Below, in pieces: positions 35,878 to 45,416 of a stretch of 64,000 bases of DNA; positions within the stretch are counted from its first letter, which is position 1, and every line of letters begins with the position of its first letter. The DNA lies in the NCBI RefSeq assembly GCF_003260195.1, contig NZ_QEIH01000001.1:682001-746000 (forward strand), written 5' to 3'. Position numbers and translations under genes: made by a program. The stretch comes from Lutibacter citreus. GTDB taxonomy: Bacteria; Bacteroidota; Bacteroidia; Flavobacteriales; Flavobacteriaceae. The notes beneath the pieces were generated by a model. It saw only the letters and a program-made list of their open reading frames with translations, made no database searches and was not told where the DNA came from.

Positions 35878-36255
35878 TTATCCTAAAACGTTATAAGTTA
35901 ACAAACACCATCCTAAAACTAATAACAATCCTCCCAAAGGTGTTATTGGGCCTAAAAATCGCAATTTTTTATTCTTAGCTGAAGAAATAACTAAGCCATA
36001 AATACTAAAAGAAAATAGTATAATTCCTAGTATAAATGAATAAACCATATATTTTTCAGAGGCAGACTCTAAATTGAAATTGAACCCAATAAGTAATAAA
36101 ACAACAACATGATACATTTGGTATTTTACACCAGTTTCAAAACTTTTTAATTGTTCTTCTGAAAGTATCTTTTTTAAAGCGTGCGCTCCAAAAGCACCGA
36201 AAATTACAGCTAATCCTCCTAAAATACTTGCAATTACTAATGTTATTTGTGGCAT
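35878..36255 (-). CDS. DUF423 family small membrane protein (YgdD type)
   Basis: A 125-residue protein with four hydrophobic segments and the family opening GLAVIFGAFGAHALKKILSEEQLKSFETGVKYQMYH. DUF423 proteins are widespread inner-membrane proteins of unknown function. It lies downstream of the GatB-AspRS gene beyond a terminator, so it is probably transcribed alone. Confidence 0.9.
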   Translation of the reverse strand: MPQITLVIASILGGLAVIFGAFGAHALKKILSEEQLKSFETGVKYQMYHVVVLLLIGFNFNLESASEKYMVYSFILGIILFSFSIYGLVISSAKNKKLRFLGPITPLGGLLLVLGWCLLTYNVLG

Positions 36256-36435
36256 AAAGTTTATTTATTAAGGCGTAAATTTACTATAATAAATTTAGCT
36301 AATTGCAAAATATAGTTTTGAGATGCGCAAGTAGGGTAAATTAATAAATGATAGTTTATTGACTATTTAAAATGTTATTACTAATTAAGGAAACTGTTAT
36401 AAAAGTATTAATGTTTACTATTGGATTTAATTTAT

Positions 36436-36548
36436 AAAAAAAGGCTGATAAAAAAGTAAAATATTCGTCAATCTGAACTTAATCAGCTATGCTGAATCTT
36501 CAATTTCAGAATGACGGTTTTAATTCCTTTTTATTCAGCCTTTTTTTT
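36436..36548 (-). terminator. gatB/aspS terminator with a dispersed repeat in its loop
   Basis: Outer arms 36436-36456 and 36526-36548 pair (AAAAAAAGGCTGA / TCAGCCTTTTTTT) and precede a T run on the minus strand. The loop contains a 51-base inverted element (36466-36516) with ends CGTCAATCTGAA / TTCAGAATGACG, related to the 32-base repeat at 29851 and 49361. The remaining bases between 36256 and 36564 show no gene. Confidence 0.7.
36466..36516. repeat. Dispersed inverted repeat, divergent copy 3
   Basis: CGTCA-at-CTGAACTT at one end and TTCAGAATGACG at the other. It shares the CGTCATTCTGAA end with the 32-base repeat but has a different centre. Confidence 0.65.
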
Positions 36549-36564
36549 AATATTAAAAGTAGAA

Positions 36565-39500
36565 TTACTTTTTTAGAACCCTAACATTTTGTTCTTCAAT
36601 TTTTTTATCTGATAACATTGAAGGAGCTCCGAAAAGTAAATCATCACTTGTTCCTGTTTTAGGGAAAGCCATTACTTCTCTTATAGAAGCTTTTTTCTCT
36701 AAAATCATCATTAATCTATCAACTCCCCAAGCAATTCCTCCGTGTGGTGGTGCTCCGTATTGGAAAGCTTTATACATAGCTCCAACACTTTTAATCATTT
36801 CATTTTTATTGTAACCCATATTTCTATAAGTTGCCTCTAATATTTCAGCTTTGTGCGCACGAACAGATCCTCCACCAATTTCAAAACCGTTTAAGATTAA
36901 ATCATATTGCTGAGCTATAATAGTTCCAATTTCGTCCTCTTTACCACTCATATGTTTCTCTAAATCGTAAATAGCAGGCATTGAGAATGGATTGTGAGTA
37001 AATGTCCATCTACCTTCATCAGTTTTTTCAAACATTGGGAAATCTACAACCCAAGCAGGGCGTAATTCTTTAGGGTTAATTAAATTTAATATTTTTCCCA
37101 TTTCCTGACGAACAGCATCTAAAGCTTTGTTTGCTGTTTCATAATCTGCGGCAGAGAAAAATACAATATCACCAACTTCAGCATTTGTTTCATTAATAAT
37201 TCCTGCAGCAATTTCTGCACCTAAAAACTTAATAATAGGAGATTGTAAATCATTCTCATTTACAATAATATAAGCTAAACCACCTAGTCCGTTTTGTTGT
37301 GCAATTGCAGTCAAGTTTTCAATCTGACCTTTAGACATACGCTTGCTTCCTTGCTCTTTTGCAGTAACTTTAATACATTTTACAATTCCCCCTTGTTCAA
37401 TAGGCTTGCTAAATACTTGGAACGTTGTATCTTTTACAATGTTGGTAATGTCTTGCATTTTCAATCCAAAACGTAAATCAGGTCTATCACAACCGTAAAA
37501 GTCCATAGCTTCTTTGTAGGTAATTACTTCAAACGGATGTAAAATCCATTTTTTACCATATATTTTTTTCACTATTTCATTAAACATTTTGGTGTTTAAA
37601 TCTATAATCTGCTGCATACTTGCGTATGCCATTTCAATATCTAATTGCGTAAATTCTGGCTGACGATCTCCACGAGAATCTTCATCTCTAAAACAACGTG
37701 CAATTTGAAAATATTTTTCATAACCACTAACCATTAACATTTGTTTAAATTGTTGAGGTGCTTGTGGTAAGGTGTAAAAAGAACCTGCTTGTTTACGTGT
37801 AGGAACAATAAATTCTCTAGCTCCTTCATCGGTTCCGGCTGTTAAAATTGGTGTTTCAATTTCTAAGAATTCCTCTTCATCTAAAATATCACGCATTAGT
37901 TTAATAACCTTATGGCGATTTACAATTGCTCTTCTAACATCATCATTTCTGTGATCTAAAAATTTGTATTGAAAACGAACAGTTTCACTAGTTTTTGTGG
38001 CTCTTTTTATTTCAAAAGGAAGCGTTTTAGATAAATTTAAAATTTCTAATTCAGAAGTTTCTAATTCAATTTTACCAGTTCTTAAACTAGCATTATAATC
38101 ATCTTCATTTCTTTGAACCACAATTCCAGTTACAGAAATTACAGTTTCAGGTTTTAGTTTTACCAATTCATCTAAATTAGGAAATGATTCTCTACTTAAA
38201 CGTACTTGAAAAATTTCCTGACTAGAGTCTCTTAAATCAATAAACATTAATTCACCGTGGTCACGAACACTAGAAACCCAACCTGCTAAAGTTACTTTTT
38301 CTGAGATTGTTTTTTCAGATAATTGAGAGGCTTTATGTGTTCTATAATTATCTTTTATAATAATAGGAATCTCGGGTAAGCTTTCATCATGATCTTTTTT
38401 TTCTGAAGTATGATCTGTAGATGTGTCTTTGTCTGAATCACTTTTAGTTTGCTTAGTCCCAACGGAACTTAATTCATCTAAAATACCTTTTCTAATAACC
38501 TTTCCTGAAGCTCCTTTTCCAATAATTCCAATAATTTTACCAACTAAAATACCAGCTTTACCTTGGTTTCCAGCTTTTATATCATTTGCAATAGCTTCAT
38601 TTTCTGAAATTACTTTTTGAATAGCTTCTTTAATTTTTTCTTCTGAAATAGTATTGTCTTCAAAATACTTGTTATAATCAAAAGTTCTATCTTTTAAGTA
38701 AGAAGTAATTCCGTTTTGAGCTAAAACAGCAGTGATTTTTTCAGCTTTAAACAACTGAAAAATTTCAATTAAACTGTCTATATTATTAATAGCAACATAA
38801 TCATCTGGCTTAATATTATTTACCAAAGTTTTTGCAACAAAAGAAGGATCTTTCAATTCATTATTGATATCCATAAATACTTTTGAGCGAACAGCATCTG
38901 CAGTAAAGAATTTAGCGTCTTGTGGTAAAACTCCACCTTTAATTAAAACAGTTTCAACAGCAAAAGGCAATGCGCTTGTATCAACAGAAATTGCTTTAAT
39001 TTCATTTTTAATACTTACAAAAGGTAAATCTGGTTCAGAAATGAAACGATAATCAGCTTCAAATTCTTTTTTACGCATTGTTTTGGTTTGCTTTAAATCT
39101 GCATCCCAAAGTACTGTTGTTTGATCTGGTCTAAACTCTTTATGTTCAACGTAATAATTAAGTTGTTTTTCAATTTCTTCCTTTAAAGCATCCACCATAA
39201 ACTTAAACGAATTCAAGTTTTTAATTTCAGTTCTAGGGTTTAAATCGTAACTTCTTCTTTTACGTAAAGAAACAGAAACATCTGATTTAAACTCTCCTTT
39301 TTCAAGGTTTGCTTCAGAAATTCCTAAATTTTGAACAATACGTTGAATGTATTGTGCATAAGTTGAGGCATCTTCAATATTTCTAATACAAGGTTCAGTA
39401 ACAATTTCAATTAATGGCACACCAGCTTTGTTAAAATCTACTAACGAAACTTTTTTCTCGTGCATTAATTTTGCAGCATCTTCCTCAATATGAACTTGAG

Positions 39501-39897
39501 TTAAGTTCACGGTAAATTGTGATCCATCATTTCGGTAACAAGATACGTGTCCGTCTGGAATGATTGGATTATGAAACTGCGTAATTTGAATATTTTTAGG
39601 ATTATCTGGGTATTCATAATGTTTTCTATCCCAGGATATTACTTCATTATCAAATGAAGATTCTACTGCTTTTCCAAAATAAATAGCTTTTGTAATAGCT
39701 TCTTTATTTATTGCCGGTAAAATTCCCATTTGTCCTGTACAAACTGAACAAATGTTGTGGTTTGGTGTTTCTATTTCTTGATTTGGACAAGAACAAAACA
39801 ACTTTGTTTTGGTATTTAATCGAACATGTGTTTCCAGTCCAATTACCAATTCTAAATCGTTGGCTTTTATAGCCGCATTTAACTGTTCCAATTCCAT
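36565..39897 (-). CDS. gatB/aspS: Fused amidotransferase subunit GatB-aspartyl-tRNA synthetase
   Basis: An 1110-residue fusion. Residues 1-480 are GatB: kinase-like core (LVIGLETHVRLNTKTKLFCSC; FDNEVISWDRKHYEYPDNPK) and the YqeY-like tail (GKASGKVIRKG-like segment near 460). A charged linker spans about 481-507. From about 508 to the end is a bacterial-type AspRS: anticodon fold, class II motifs (FRDEDSRGDRQPEFTQLDIEM; GGGSVRAHKAEI; GGIAWGVDRLMMIL) and a GAD insertion. H547 in VRDHGELMFIDLRD is the histidine associated with non-discriminating AspRS, so the fusion probably makes Asp-tRNA(Asn) and amidates it. The fusion is known in flavobacteria. TAATG overlap with gatA. Confidence 0.93.
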   Translation of the reverse strand: MELEQLNAAIKANDLELVIGLETHVRLNTKTKLFCSCPNQEIETPNHNICSVCTGQMGILPAINKEAITKAIYFGKAVESSFDNEVISWDRKHYEYPDNPKNIQITQFHNPIIPDGHVSCYRNDGSQFTVNLTQVHIEEDAAKLMHEKKVSLVDFNKAGVPLIEIVTEPCIRNIEDASTYAQYIQRIVQNLGISEANLEKGEFKSDVSVSLRKRRSYDLNPRTEIKNLNSFKFMVDALKEEIEKQLNYYVEHKEFRPDQTTVLWDADLKQTKTMRKKEFEADYRFISEPDLPFVSIKNEIKAISVDTSALPFAVETVLIKGGVLPQDAKFFTADAVRSKVFMDINNELKDPSFVAKTLVNNIKPDDYVAINNIDSLIEIFQLFKAEKITAVLAQNGITSYLKDRTFDYNKYFEDNTISEEKIKEAIQKVISENEAIANDIKAGNQGKAGILVGKIIGIIGKGASGKVIRKGILDELSSVGTKQTKSDSDKDTSTDHTSEKKDHDESLPEIPIIIKDNYRTHKASQLSEKTISEKVTLAGWVSSVRDHGELMFIDLRDSSQEIFQVRLSRESFPNLDELVKLKPETVISVTGIVVQRNEDDYNASLRTGKIELETSELEILNLSKTLPFEIKRATKTSETVRFQYKFLDHRNDDVRRAIVNRHKVIKLMRDILDEEEFLEIETPILTAGTDEGAREFIVPTRKQAGSFYTLPQAPQQFKQMLMVSGYEKYFQIARCFRDEDSRGDRQPEFTQLDIEMAYASMQQIIDLNTKMFNEIVKKIYGKKWILHPFEVITYKEAMDFYGCDRPDLRFGLKMQDITNIVKDTTFQVFSKPIEQGGIVKCIKVTAKEQGSKRMSKGQIENLTAIAQQNGLGGLAYIIVNENDLQSPIIKFLGAEIAAGIINETNAEVGDIVFFSAADYETANKALDAVRQEMGKILNLINPKELRPAWVVDFPMFEKTDEGRWTFTHNPFSMPAIYDLEKHMSGKEDEIGTIIAQQYDLILNGFEIGGGSVRAHKAEILEATYRNMGYNKNEMIKSVGAMYKAFQYGAPPHGGIAWGVDRLMMILEKKASIREVMAFPKTGTSDDLLFGAPSMLSDKKIEEQNVRVLKK

Positions 39898-41294
39898 TAT
39901 ATTGTATCTTTTAAGAAGTTAGCAAACTTCAGTACCAATTCTTCATTATTTTTTGCTGCAGAAATTTGCAAGCCAGTAACCGTTCCTTGAGGAACCGTAA
40001 GTGTAGGTAATTGACCTAAACTAAACCCTACGGTATATGCATCTGATAAATACATTGCATGTGGATCTTTTAAACTTTCACCAATTTTTGGAGGTGAACT
40101 AGGAGTTACGGGAGATAAAATCACATCTACTTCTTGAAAATCTTTTCTAAAATTTTCAGAAATTTGATCTCTTAAAGCTAATCCTTTTAAGTATATTTCA
40201 TCAGAAAATCCTTGGGATAATACTTGATTTCCCCCAACAATTCTTCGTTTTGATTCTTCTGAAAAGTTTTCAGAACGTGTAACGGCATAGGTTTCAATTA
40301 AGTTTTCAGCTTCAATTCTATTACCATAATTAGTTCCATCTAATCGAGATAAGTTAGAAGCTGTTTCAGCCATTGCCAAAGTATAATATGTTGAAACTAA
40401 AATATCAGATTTAAAAAAATCTAATTCTTTTATTTTAATTCCGGTTGCTTTAATTTTTTCAATACTAGCTAAAAAATCAGCTTTTACATCAGGATCAATA
40501 GCTTTACTTTCAATAAAGTTTTTAAAATAACCAACGGTTTTAATTGTGTTTGTTGAAATTTCTTTTTCAGAAATACTTTTTGAATTATAAGAAGTTTGAT
40601 CTTTAGAATCTTTTCCACTCATTACATTCAAAATAATACGAATATCTTCAACCGTTTTTGCTAATGGACCAACACAATCAGTTGATGAAGCATATGCCAT
40701 TAATCCGAAACGAGAAATTTTTCCGTAAGTTGGTTTTAAACCATAAATGTTATTGTATCCTGCTGGTTGACGAATGGATCCTCCAGTATCTCCACCAATT
40801 GAAAATACAGTATAATCTTTGGCTACATTTACAGCAGATCCACCACTTGAACCTCCTGCAACCAATTCTGGATTGATTGCATTTTTTACAGCTCCAAAAA
40901 TAGTATTTTCACTAGATGATCCGTGACCAAAACTGTCACAATTTTCTTTTACTAAAGGAATTGCCCCAGCATCTAATAATTTTTGAATAGCTGTTGCTGT
41001 ATAAGGTGATTTGTAATTTTTTAACAAATTTGAACTAGCAGTTGTATATGTTCCTTGAACCATATATACATCTTTAATTCCAAAAGGAATTCCTTCTAAC
41101 AGACCAATTTTTTCGCCTTTTTGAATTTTAGCATCTACTTTAGCTGCTAATTCTAGAGCTGTAATTTCAAGCAAGGAATTTACAGTGTTATAAGTGTTTT
41201 CTTTAAGTAAATCTAATCTTTCTTGTACCAAAGCTGTACAAGTTATTTCTTTAGACACCAGTTGTTGGTGTATGTGTTTTATTTGAGAATCCAT
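39897..41294 (-). CDS. gatA: Asp-tRNA(Asn)/Glu-tRNA(Gln) amidotransferase subunit A
   Basis: The 465-residue amidase subunit that frees ammonia from glutamine for GatB. The amidase-signature triad is visible as K74 (GIPFGIKD), S149 (AGGSSGGSA) and S173 (GGDTGGSIRQPAG), spaced exactly as in characterised GatA proteins. Its stop overlaps the GatB-AspRS start by one base and its start is one base after the gatC stop, so the three are one operon with fixed stoichiometry. Confidence 0.95.
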   Translation of the reverse strand: MDSQIKHIHQQLVSKEITCTALVQERLDLLKENTYNTVNSLLEITALELAAKVDAKIQKGEKIGLLEGIPFGIKDVYMVQGTYTTASSNLLKNYKSPYTATAIQKLLDAGAIPLVKENCDSFGHGSSSENTIFGAVKNAINPELVAGGSSGGSAVNVAKDYTVFSIGGDTGGSIRQPAGYNNIYGLKPTYGKISRFGLMAYASSTDCVGPLAKTVEDIRIILNVMSGKDSKDQTSYNSKSISEKEISTNTIKTVGYFKNFIESKAIDPDVKADFLASIEKIKATGIKIKELDFFKSDILVSTYYTLAMAETASNLSRLDGTNYGNRIEAENLIETYAVTRSENFSEESKRRIVGGNQVLSQGFSDEIYLKGLALRDQISENFRKDFQEVDVILSPVTPSSPPKIGESLKDPHAMYLSDAYTVGFSLGQLPTLTVPQGTVTGLQISAAKNNEELVLKFANFLKDTI

Positions 41295-41295
41295 T

Positions 41296-41565
41296 TTAAC
41301 CTTCTATAACTTTCGCAACTACTAAATATCCATTTTTCTTGTTCGGGAAGTTTTCTATAATTAGTTGTTTTTCTATAGCCGAACTCTCTATTACAACATC
41401 TTCTCTTAAATTATTTATAGACACGCAATTATTATTAACATTATTTAAAGAATTATTATTTGTTAAATTTGCATTTTTTATTACATCAAATAATTTGTTC
41501 ACAGACTCAGATGGCTGTGCTCCTTTAATACTCGACAAAATGTCGACTGTCATAATTTTGCTCAT
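41296..41565 (-). CDS. gatC: Amidotransferase subunit C, divergent
   Basis: An 89-residue protein recognised by its C-terminal signature LREDVV, then S-A-I-E-K-Q and GYLVVAKVIEG, which is the part of GatC that wraps GatA and GatB. The N-terminal helix pair is poorly conserved and replaced partly by an asparagine-rich stretch (about 33-47). The position directly upstream of gatA supports the call. The divergence may reflect adaptation to the fused GatB-AspRS partner. Confidence 0.82.
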   Translation of the reverse strand: MSKIMTVDILSSIKGAQPSESVNKLFDVIKNANLTNNNSLNNVNNNCVSINNLREDVVIESSAIEKQLIIENFPNKKNGYLVVAKVIEG

Positions 41566-41605
41566 GTCTTTTTATTTTAATTTATAAGTCATTCATTCAA
41601 GTTTG

Positions 41606-41613
41606 CAAAATTA
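41606..41613 (-). promoter_or_regulatory. -7 promoter element TAATTTTG of the gatCAB/aspS operon
   Basis: Exact consensus on the minus strand, 40 bases before the gatC ATG. Confidence 0.55.
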
Positions 41614-41796
41614 CGAAAGTTTTATGAGGGTAACACGATTTTTTTTAAAGAACAAGAGCGTAAAATAACAGATTTCTATACTATTGGTACTATAATTTAG
41701 GATATGTTAAATGTATCTTCATATCATTGGTGTATATATAAATTAAGGATTGATATGCGCTTGGAAATTCAATTTTTTCTAATTTGTTAATTAACG

Positions 41797-41804
41797 TACT
41801 TTTG
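41797..41804 (+). promoter_or_regulatory. -7 promoter element TACTTTTG of recQ
   Basis: Exact consensus, 15 bases before the ATG at 41820. Confidence 0.6.
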
Positions 41805-41819
41805 TCAAAAATTTGTTAA

Positions 41820-43943
41820 ATGCTATCATTAGAAATAAAAGAAAAATTAATACCCACATTAAAAACCTATTTTGGATATGATAGTTTTCGTGATCAACAA
41901 GAAAAAATTGTTGAATCGGTACTTTTAAAAAAGGATAATTTAGTAATAATGCCAACAGGAGGAGGGAAGTCTATTTGTTTTCAATTACCCGCATTGTTAT
42001 TAGATGGTTTAACCTTGGTTATTTCGCCATTAATTGCTTTAATGAAAGATCAGGTTGACGGTTTAAAAGCTAACGGTATTGCAGCTGATTTTTACAATAG
42101 TAGTCAGGAAAGTTTTGAACAAGAAGAAATTTTTGAGAAAATTTATAACAAACAATTAAAACTGCTATATGTTGCACCAGAGAGTTTGCAATTGCTAGAA
42201 AATATATTAAATGAAAAGTTTATTAGTTTAGTTGCTATTGATGAAGCGCATTGTATTTCATCTTGGGGACACGATTTTAGACCTTCATATCAACAACTAG
42301 GTTTTTTAAAACAATCTTTACCAAATACACCAATTATTGCATTAACTGCAACTGCAGATAAAGCAACTAGAGCAGATATTGTAGAGCAATTAAAAATACC
42401 AGCGGCAACACAATTTATTTCTTCTTTTGATAGAAAAAACATTGAGCTAGAAGTTAGAACGGCAAATGATAGAATTTCACAAATAATTAAGTTTATTAGA
42501 AAACAGCCTAATGAATCTGGAATTATTTATTGTTTAAGTAGAAAGGGAACTGAGCAAACTGCTAATAAATTAAAGCAAAATGGAATTAATGCAGCGGCGT
42601 ATCACGCAGGTTTAAATTTTGCTGAACGTTCACAAACACAAGAGGATTTTATATATGATAAAACAAAAGTTGTTTGTGCTACTGTAGCTTTTGGAATGGG
42701 AATTGATAAATCTAATGTTAGGTGGGTAATTCATTATAATATGCCTAAAAATATTGAAGGCTATTATCAAGAAATAGGCAGATGTGGTAGAGATGGTTTA
42801 AAGGCAAATGCTTTGTTGTTTCATAGTTATGCAGATGTAATTCAGTTGAAGAAGTTTATAAGTGGAGCTTCAAATGAAGAAGTTCAATCAGCAAAATTAG
42901 ACAGAATGAAACAGTTTTCTGAAGCTACTACTTGCCGAAGAAAAATATTGTTAAGTTATTTTGGGGAATTACTGGCAGAAGATTGTGGAAATTGTGATGT
43001 TTGTAAAAACCCACCACAGTTTTTTAATGGAACAATAATAGCTCAAAAAGCACTTTCTGTTATTACTCGTTTAAAGGAGTCTGAAGCCATGGGTACTGTT
43101 ATAGATGTACTTCGTGGAGCTCACAATGCAACAATTTTAGAAAAAGGTTATGATAAATTAAAATCTCACGGAGTAGGAAGTGATATTTCTTGGAGAGATT
43201 GGCAACAATATTTAATTCAACTTACAAATCAAGGGTTTTGTGAAATAGCTTTTCATAAAAATAACGCATTACAATTAACAAGTTTTTCGAAAAAAGTATT
43301 GTTTGAAAAAGAAACTGTTAATTTAACACAGCCTATTGATGTTACTGAGCAGCCAGCTGTTCAAAAAACAGCTAAAACAGTTAAAAGTAAAAAAGCGGTG
43401 AAAGATTCATTGTTTGAAAGACTTAGAAAATTACGTCAGGAAATTGCCATTGCTGAAAATATTCCTGCATATTTAGTTTTTAGCGACGCTGCTTTAAAAG
43501 AAATGGAAAGAGCCAGACCAATGAGTGAATCTGATTTTTTAGAAATAAGTGGTGTAGGACAGCGAAAGTTAGAAGTTTATGGAGAAGATTTTATAGCCGA
43601 AATTGTGAAGTTTTCTAATGAGAAAATAAAAACGAGAAAAAAGAAAGATACGCATAAAGTAACTTATGACCTATATAAGGAGGGTTTAAATATTGATGAA
43701 ATTGCCGAAAAAAGAAATTTAAAATCTACAACCATTTTTTCTCATTTAGCATTATTATATACAGAAGGAAAAGATATTGAAATTTATGATTTTGTAACTA
43801 AAGAAGAAGTTGAAAAAATAAGAAAAGCAAAAGAAGAATTGAAAAGTCCACCTGCCTTAAAACCTTATTACGAGCATTTGAATTCAGAAATAGAGTATTT
43901 TAAAATTAGATTGGGCTTAACTATTATTGATAAGGAGAATTAA
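41820..43943 (+). CDS. recQ: ATP-dependent DNA helicase RecQ
   Basis: A 707-residue 3'-5' helicase for recombination and fork repair. Walker A is MPTGGGKS near 42, the DEAH box with its aromatic loop is DEAHCISSWGHDFRPSY near 140, and motif VI is YYQEIGRCGRDG. The zinc-binding RQC part has CRRKILLSYFGE...CGNCDVC near 370-400. An HRDC domain (about 530-605) and a short extra helix-turn-helix tail (LYKEGLNIDEIAEKRNLKSTTIFSHL, about 620-660) resembling the YpbB-type DNA-binding domain follow. Such tails are common in Bacteroidota RecQ. Confidence 0.95.
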   Translation: MLSLEIKEKLIPTLKTYFGYDSFRDQQEKIVESVLLKKDNLVIMPTGGGKSICFQLPALLLDGLTLVISPLIALMKDQVDGLKANGIAADFYNSSQESFEQEEIFEKIYNKQLKLLYVAPESLQLLENILNEKFISLVAIDEAHCISSWGHDFRPSYQQLGFLKQSLPNTPIIALTATADKATRADIVEQLKIPAATQFISSFDRKNIELEVRTANDRISQIIKFIRKQPNESGIIYCLSRKGTEQTANKLKQNGINAAAYHAGLNFAERSQTQEDFIYDKTKVVCATVAFGMGIDKSNVRWVIHYNMPKNIEGYYQEIGRCGRDGLKANALLFHSYADVIQLKKFISGASNEEVQSAKLDRMKQFSEATTCRRKILLSYFGELLAEDCGNCDVCKNPPQFFNGTIIAQKALSVITRLKESEAMGTVIDVLRGAHNATILEKGYDKLKSHGVGSDISWRDWQQYLIQLTNQGFCEIAFHKNNALQLTSFSKKVLFEKETVNLTQPIDVTEQPAVQKTAKTVKSKKAVKDSLFERLRKLRQEIAIAENIPAYLVFSDAALKEMERARPMSESDFLEISGVGQRKLEVYGEDFIAEIVKFSNEKIKTRKKKDTHKVTYDLYKEGLNIDEIAEKRNLKSTTIFSHLALLYTEGKDIEIYDFVTKEEVEKIRKAKEELKSPPALKPYYEHLNSEIEYFKIRLGLTIIDKEN

Positions 43944-44028
43944 TAGTCCTTTTTTTAGATTAATGTTAAAATTGTTGTAAATCTAGTCTCAATTGCTATT
44001 TTGTTGTAGCATTAAAAAAAATAATTGT

Positions 44029-44036
44029 TATTTTTG
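44029..44036 (+). promoter_or_regulatory. -7 promoter element TATTTTTG of the VTT-family gene
   Basis: Exact consensus, 30 bases before the ATG at 44067. Confidence 0.55.
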
Positions 44037-44066
44037 CAATTCAGCTAAAATTATCAATAAGTAAGT

Positions 44067-44687
44067 ATGAAAGATCGAGTGAGGACCCAAAGAAAATCAA
44101 AAATAGCATTGTTACATCAATACTATTCATATACTGGGTTTTATTCTTTTTTAGGAAGTAGTTTAAAAAAAGCATTATTACCAGCAACAATTATAGTAAT
44201 TAGTTTGGTGCTTTTTAATAAATATGTTTATAGTATAAATGAAGGGTTACAACAAATAACTACGGTATTTACAGACCTTCAAATTTTAATAGTATTTTTT
44301 GCGTCAGAATCTTTATTAGGTTTAATTCCGCCAGAAATTTTTATTGCTTGGACTAAAAAAACTTCAAATCCGATTGTTAATTTAAGCATTCTGGCTTCAC
44401 TTTCATATATTGGTGGTGTTGTATCTTATTTTATTGGTAAAAGTATCTTAACTATTGAAGTTGTTAAAAATTATTTTGAAACAAAATTGTCTAAACACTT
44501 AAAAAACACAAGTAAATGGGGTGGTTTTTTAATTGCTGTTGGCGCATTATTACCAATTCCATTTTCTATAACTTGTATGGCAGGTGGTATGATTAAATAT
44601 CCTTTAAAAGGTGTGTTATTATTTGGATTATTGCGTTTCGCTAGGTTTGCTATTTACGGTGTTGCTATATTTCATTTAGTGAGTTAA
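44067..44687 (+). CDS. VTT/SNARE-associated (DedA-like) membrane protein
   Basis: A 206-residue protein with about five hydrophobic segments and the VTT-domain hallmarks: a re-entrant PPEIFIAWTK region near 90, SYIGGVVSYFIGKS near 120 and the late GGFLIAVGALLPIPFSITCMAGGM with its glycine/proline pattern. Relatives such as DedA and YqaA act in lipid-carrier or undecaprenyl phosphate flipping and envelope homeostasis. Family assignment is firm; the substrate is unknown. It is monocistronic. Confidence 0.82.
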   Translation: MKDRVRTQRKSKIALLHQYYSYTGFYSFLGSSLKKALLPATIIVISLVLFNKYVYSINEGLQQITTVFTDLQILIVFFASESLLGLIPPEIFIAWTKKTSNPIVNLSILASLSYIGGVVSYFIGKSILTIEVVKNYFETKLSKHLKNTSKWGGFLIAVGALLPIPFSITCMAGGMIKYPLKGVLLFGLLRFARFAIYGVAIFHLVS

Positions 44688-44920
44688 CCAAAGATTTCTT
44701 TCTTTAACGATCGGTTTAAATAGTCTTTAATAATATTATATTTTCATTTCCTGTAATTCTATAATTTCAAGCAAGTTATTAATTTGTTAGTTGTTTATAT
44801 TTTTTTTAGAAAGTTTAGTGTTTAAATTTTATAGCATCAATTTTTATAATTGTAAGTGTTGTTGGTTAACAAATATTAAAATTTAAATTAAATTATAGTA
44901 TTTGCTTTAAATTTTAGAAG

Positions 44921-44928
44921 TAAATTTG
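44921..44928 (+). promoter_or_regulatory. -7 promoter element TAAATTTG of the small helical protein gene
   Basis: Exact consensus with TTTG at 44901-44904 as a -33 candidate (16 bases spacing), 19 bases before the ATG at 44948. The remaining 230 bases back to the VTT gene show nothing else. Confidence 0.6.
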
Positions 44929-44947
44929 AGTTAGATTAATTTATAAA

Positions 44948-45346
44948 ATGCCAGAATCACCAGAAAATAGATTAAAACAATCAAGGATTTATCAAAAATC
45001 TATTGATATTTTTCGTTTGACAAGACGTATTGCTGCGTATGTTACAAATGAAAAAGATATTAATTCTATGCATATTTCTAAATTAAAATCGGATAGGTAT
45101 GCAGATAATTTAGTAATGGATTCTTTAGGTTTAGTGCCAAAAGTTGCTGAAGCTGAAATTCAACAAAACCCAGTATTAAAATTAAAGTATGCAATGTCAT
45201 TGCAATATATAATTGATAGGTTGTATATAAATTGTGTGAAATTAGAAGATTCTAAAATTCAAGGAAAAGATTTTGTTCGTTTACTCAGAAAAGAATTAAA
45301 AAGTCTTAGAAAAATGCATAGACTTTACTTGAATTCTATGTTGTAA
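44948..45346 (+). CDS. Small four-helix-type protein of unknown function
   Basis: A 132-residue soluble, basic and almost wholly helical protein. The amphipathic pattern (SRIYQKSIDIFRLTRRIAAYV; LKLKYAMSLQYIIDRLYINCVKL; FVRLLRKELKSLRKMHRLYL) suggests a four-helix bundle, loosely like the proteins found in 23S rRNA intervening sequences, but I do not recognise a specific family. Good promoter, normal codon use and separate transcription argue that it is a real gene. Confidence 0.6.
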   Translation: MPESPENRLKQSRIYQKSIDIFRLTRRIAAYVTNEKDINSMHISKLKSDRYADNLVMDSLGLVPKVAEAEIQQNPVLKLKYAMSLQYIIDRLYINCVKLEDSKIQGKDFVRLLRKELKSLRKMHRLYLNSML

Positions 45347-45391
45347 GCTTTTTATAAATCGCTCATTTATTGGATGGTTTAATAATATAAT

Positions 45392-45399
45392 TATATTTG
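45392..45399 (+). promoter_or_regulatory. -7 promoter element TATATTTG of the histidine kinase gene
   Basis: Exact consensus, 17 bases before the ATG at 45417. Confidence 0.6.
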
Positions 45400-45416
45400 T
45401 CAAAAATATTTTTATA

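Noticed and set aside
36565-39897. Misassembly joining gatB and aspS
   Set aside because: Both domains are complete, joined by a natural charged linker, and the fusion is known in related genomes.
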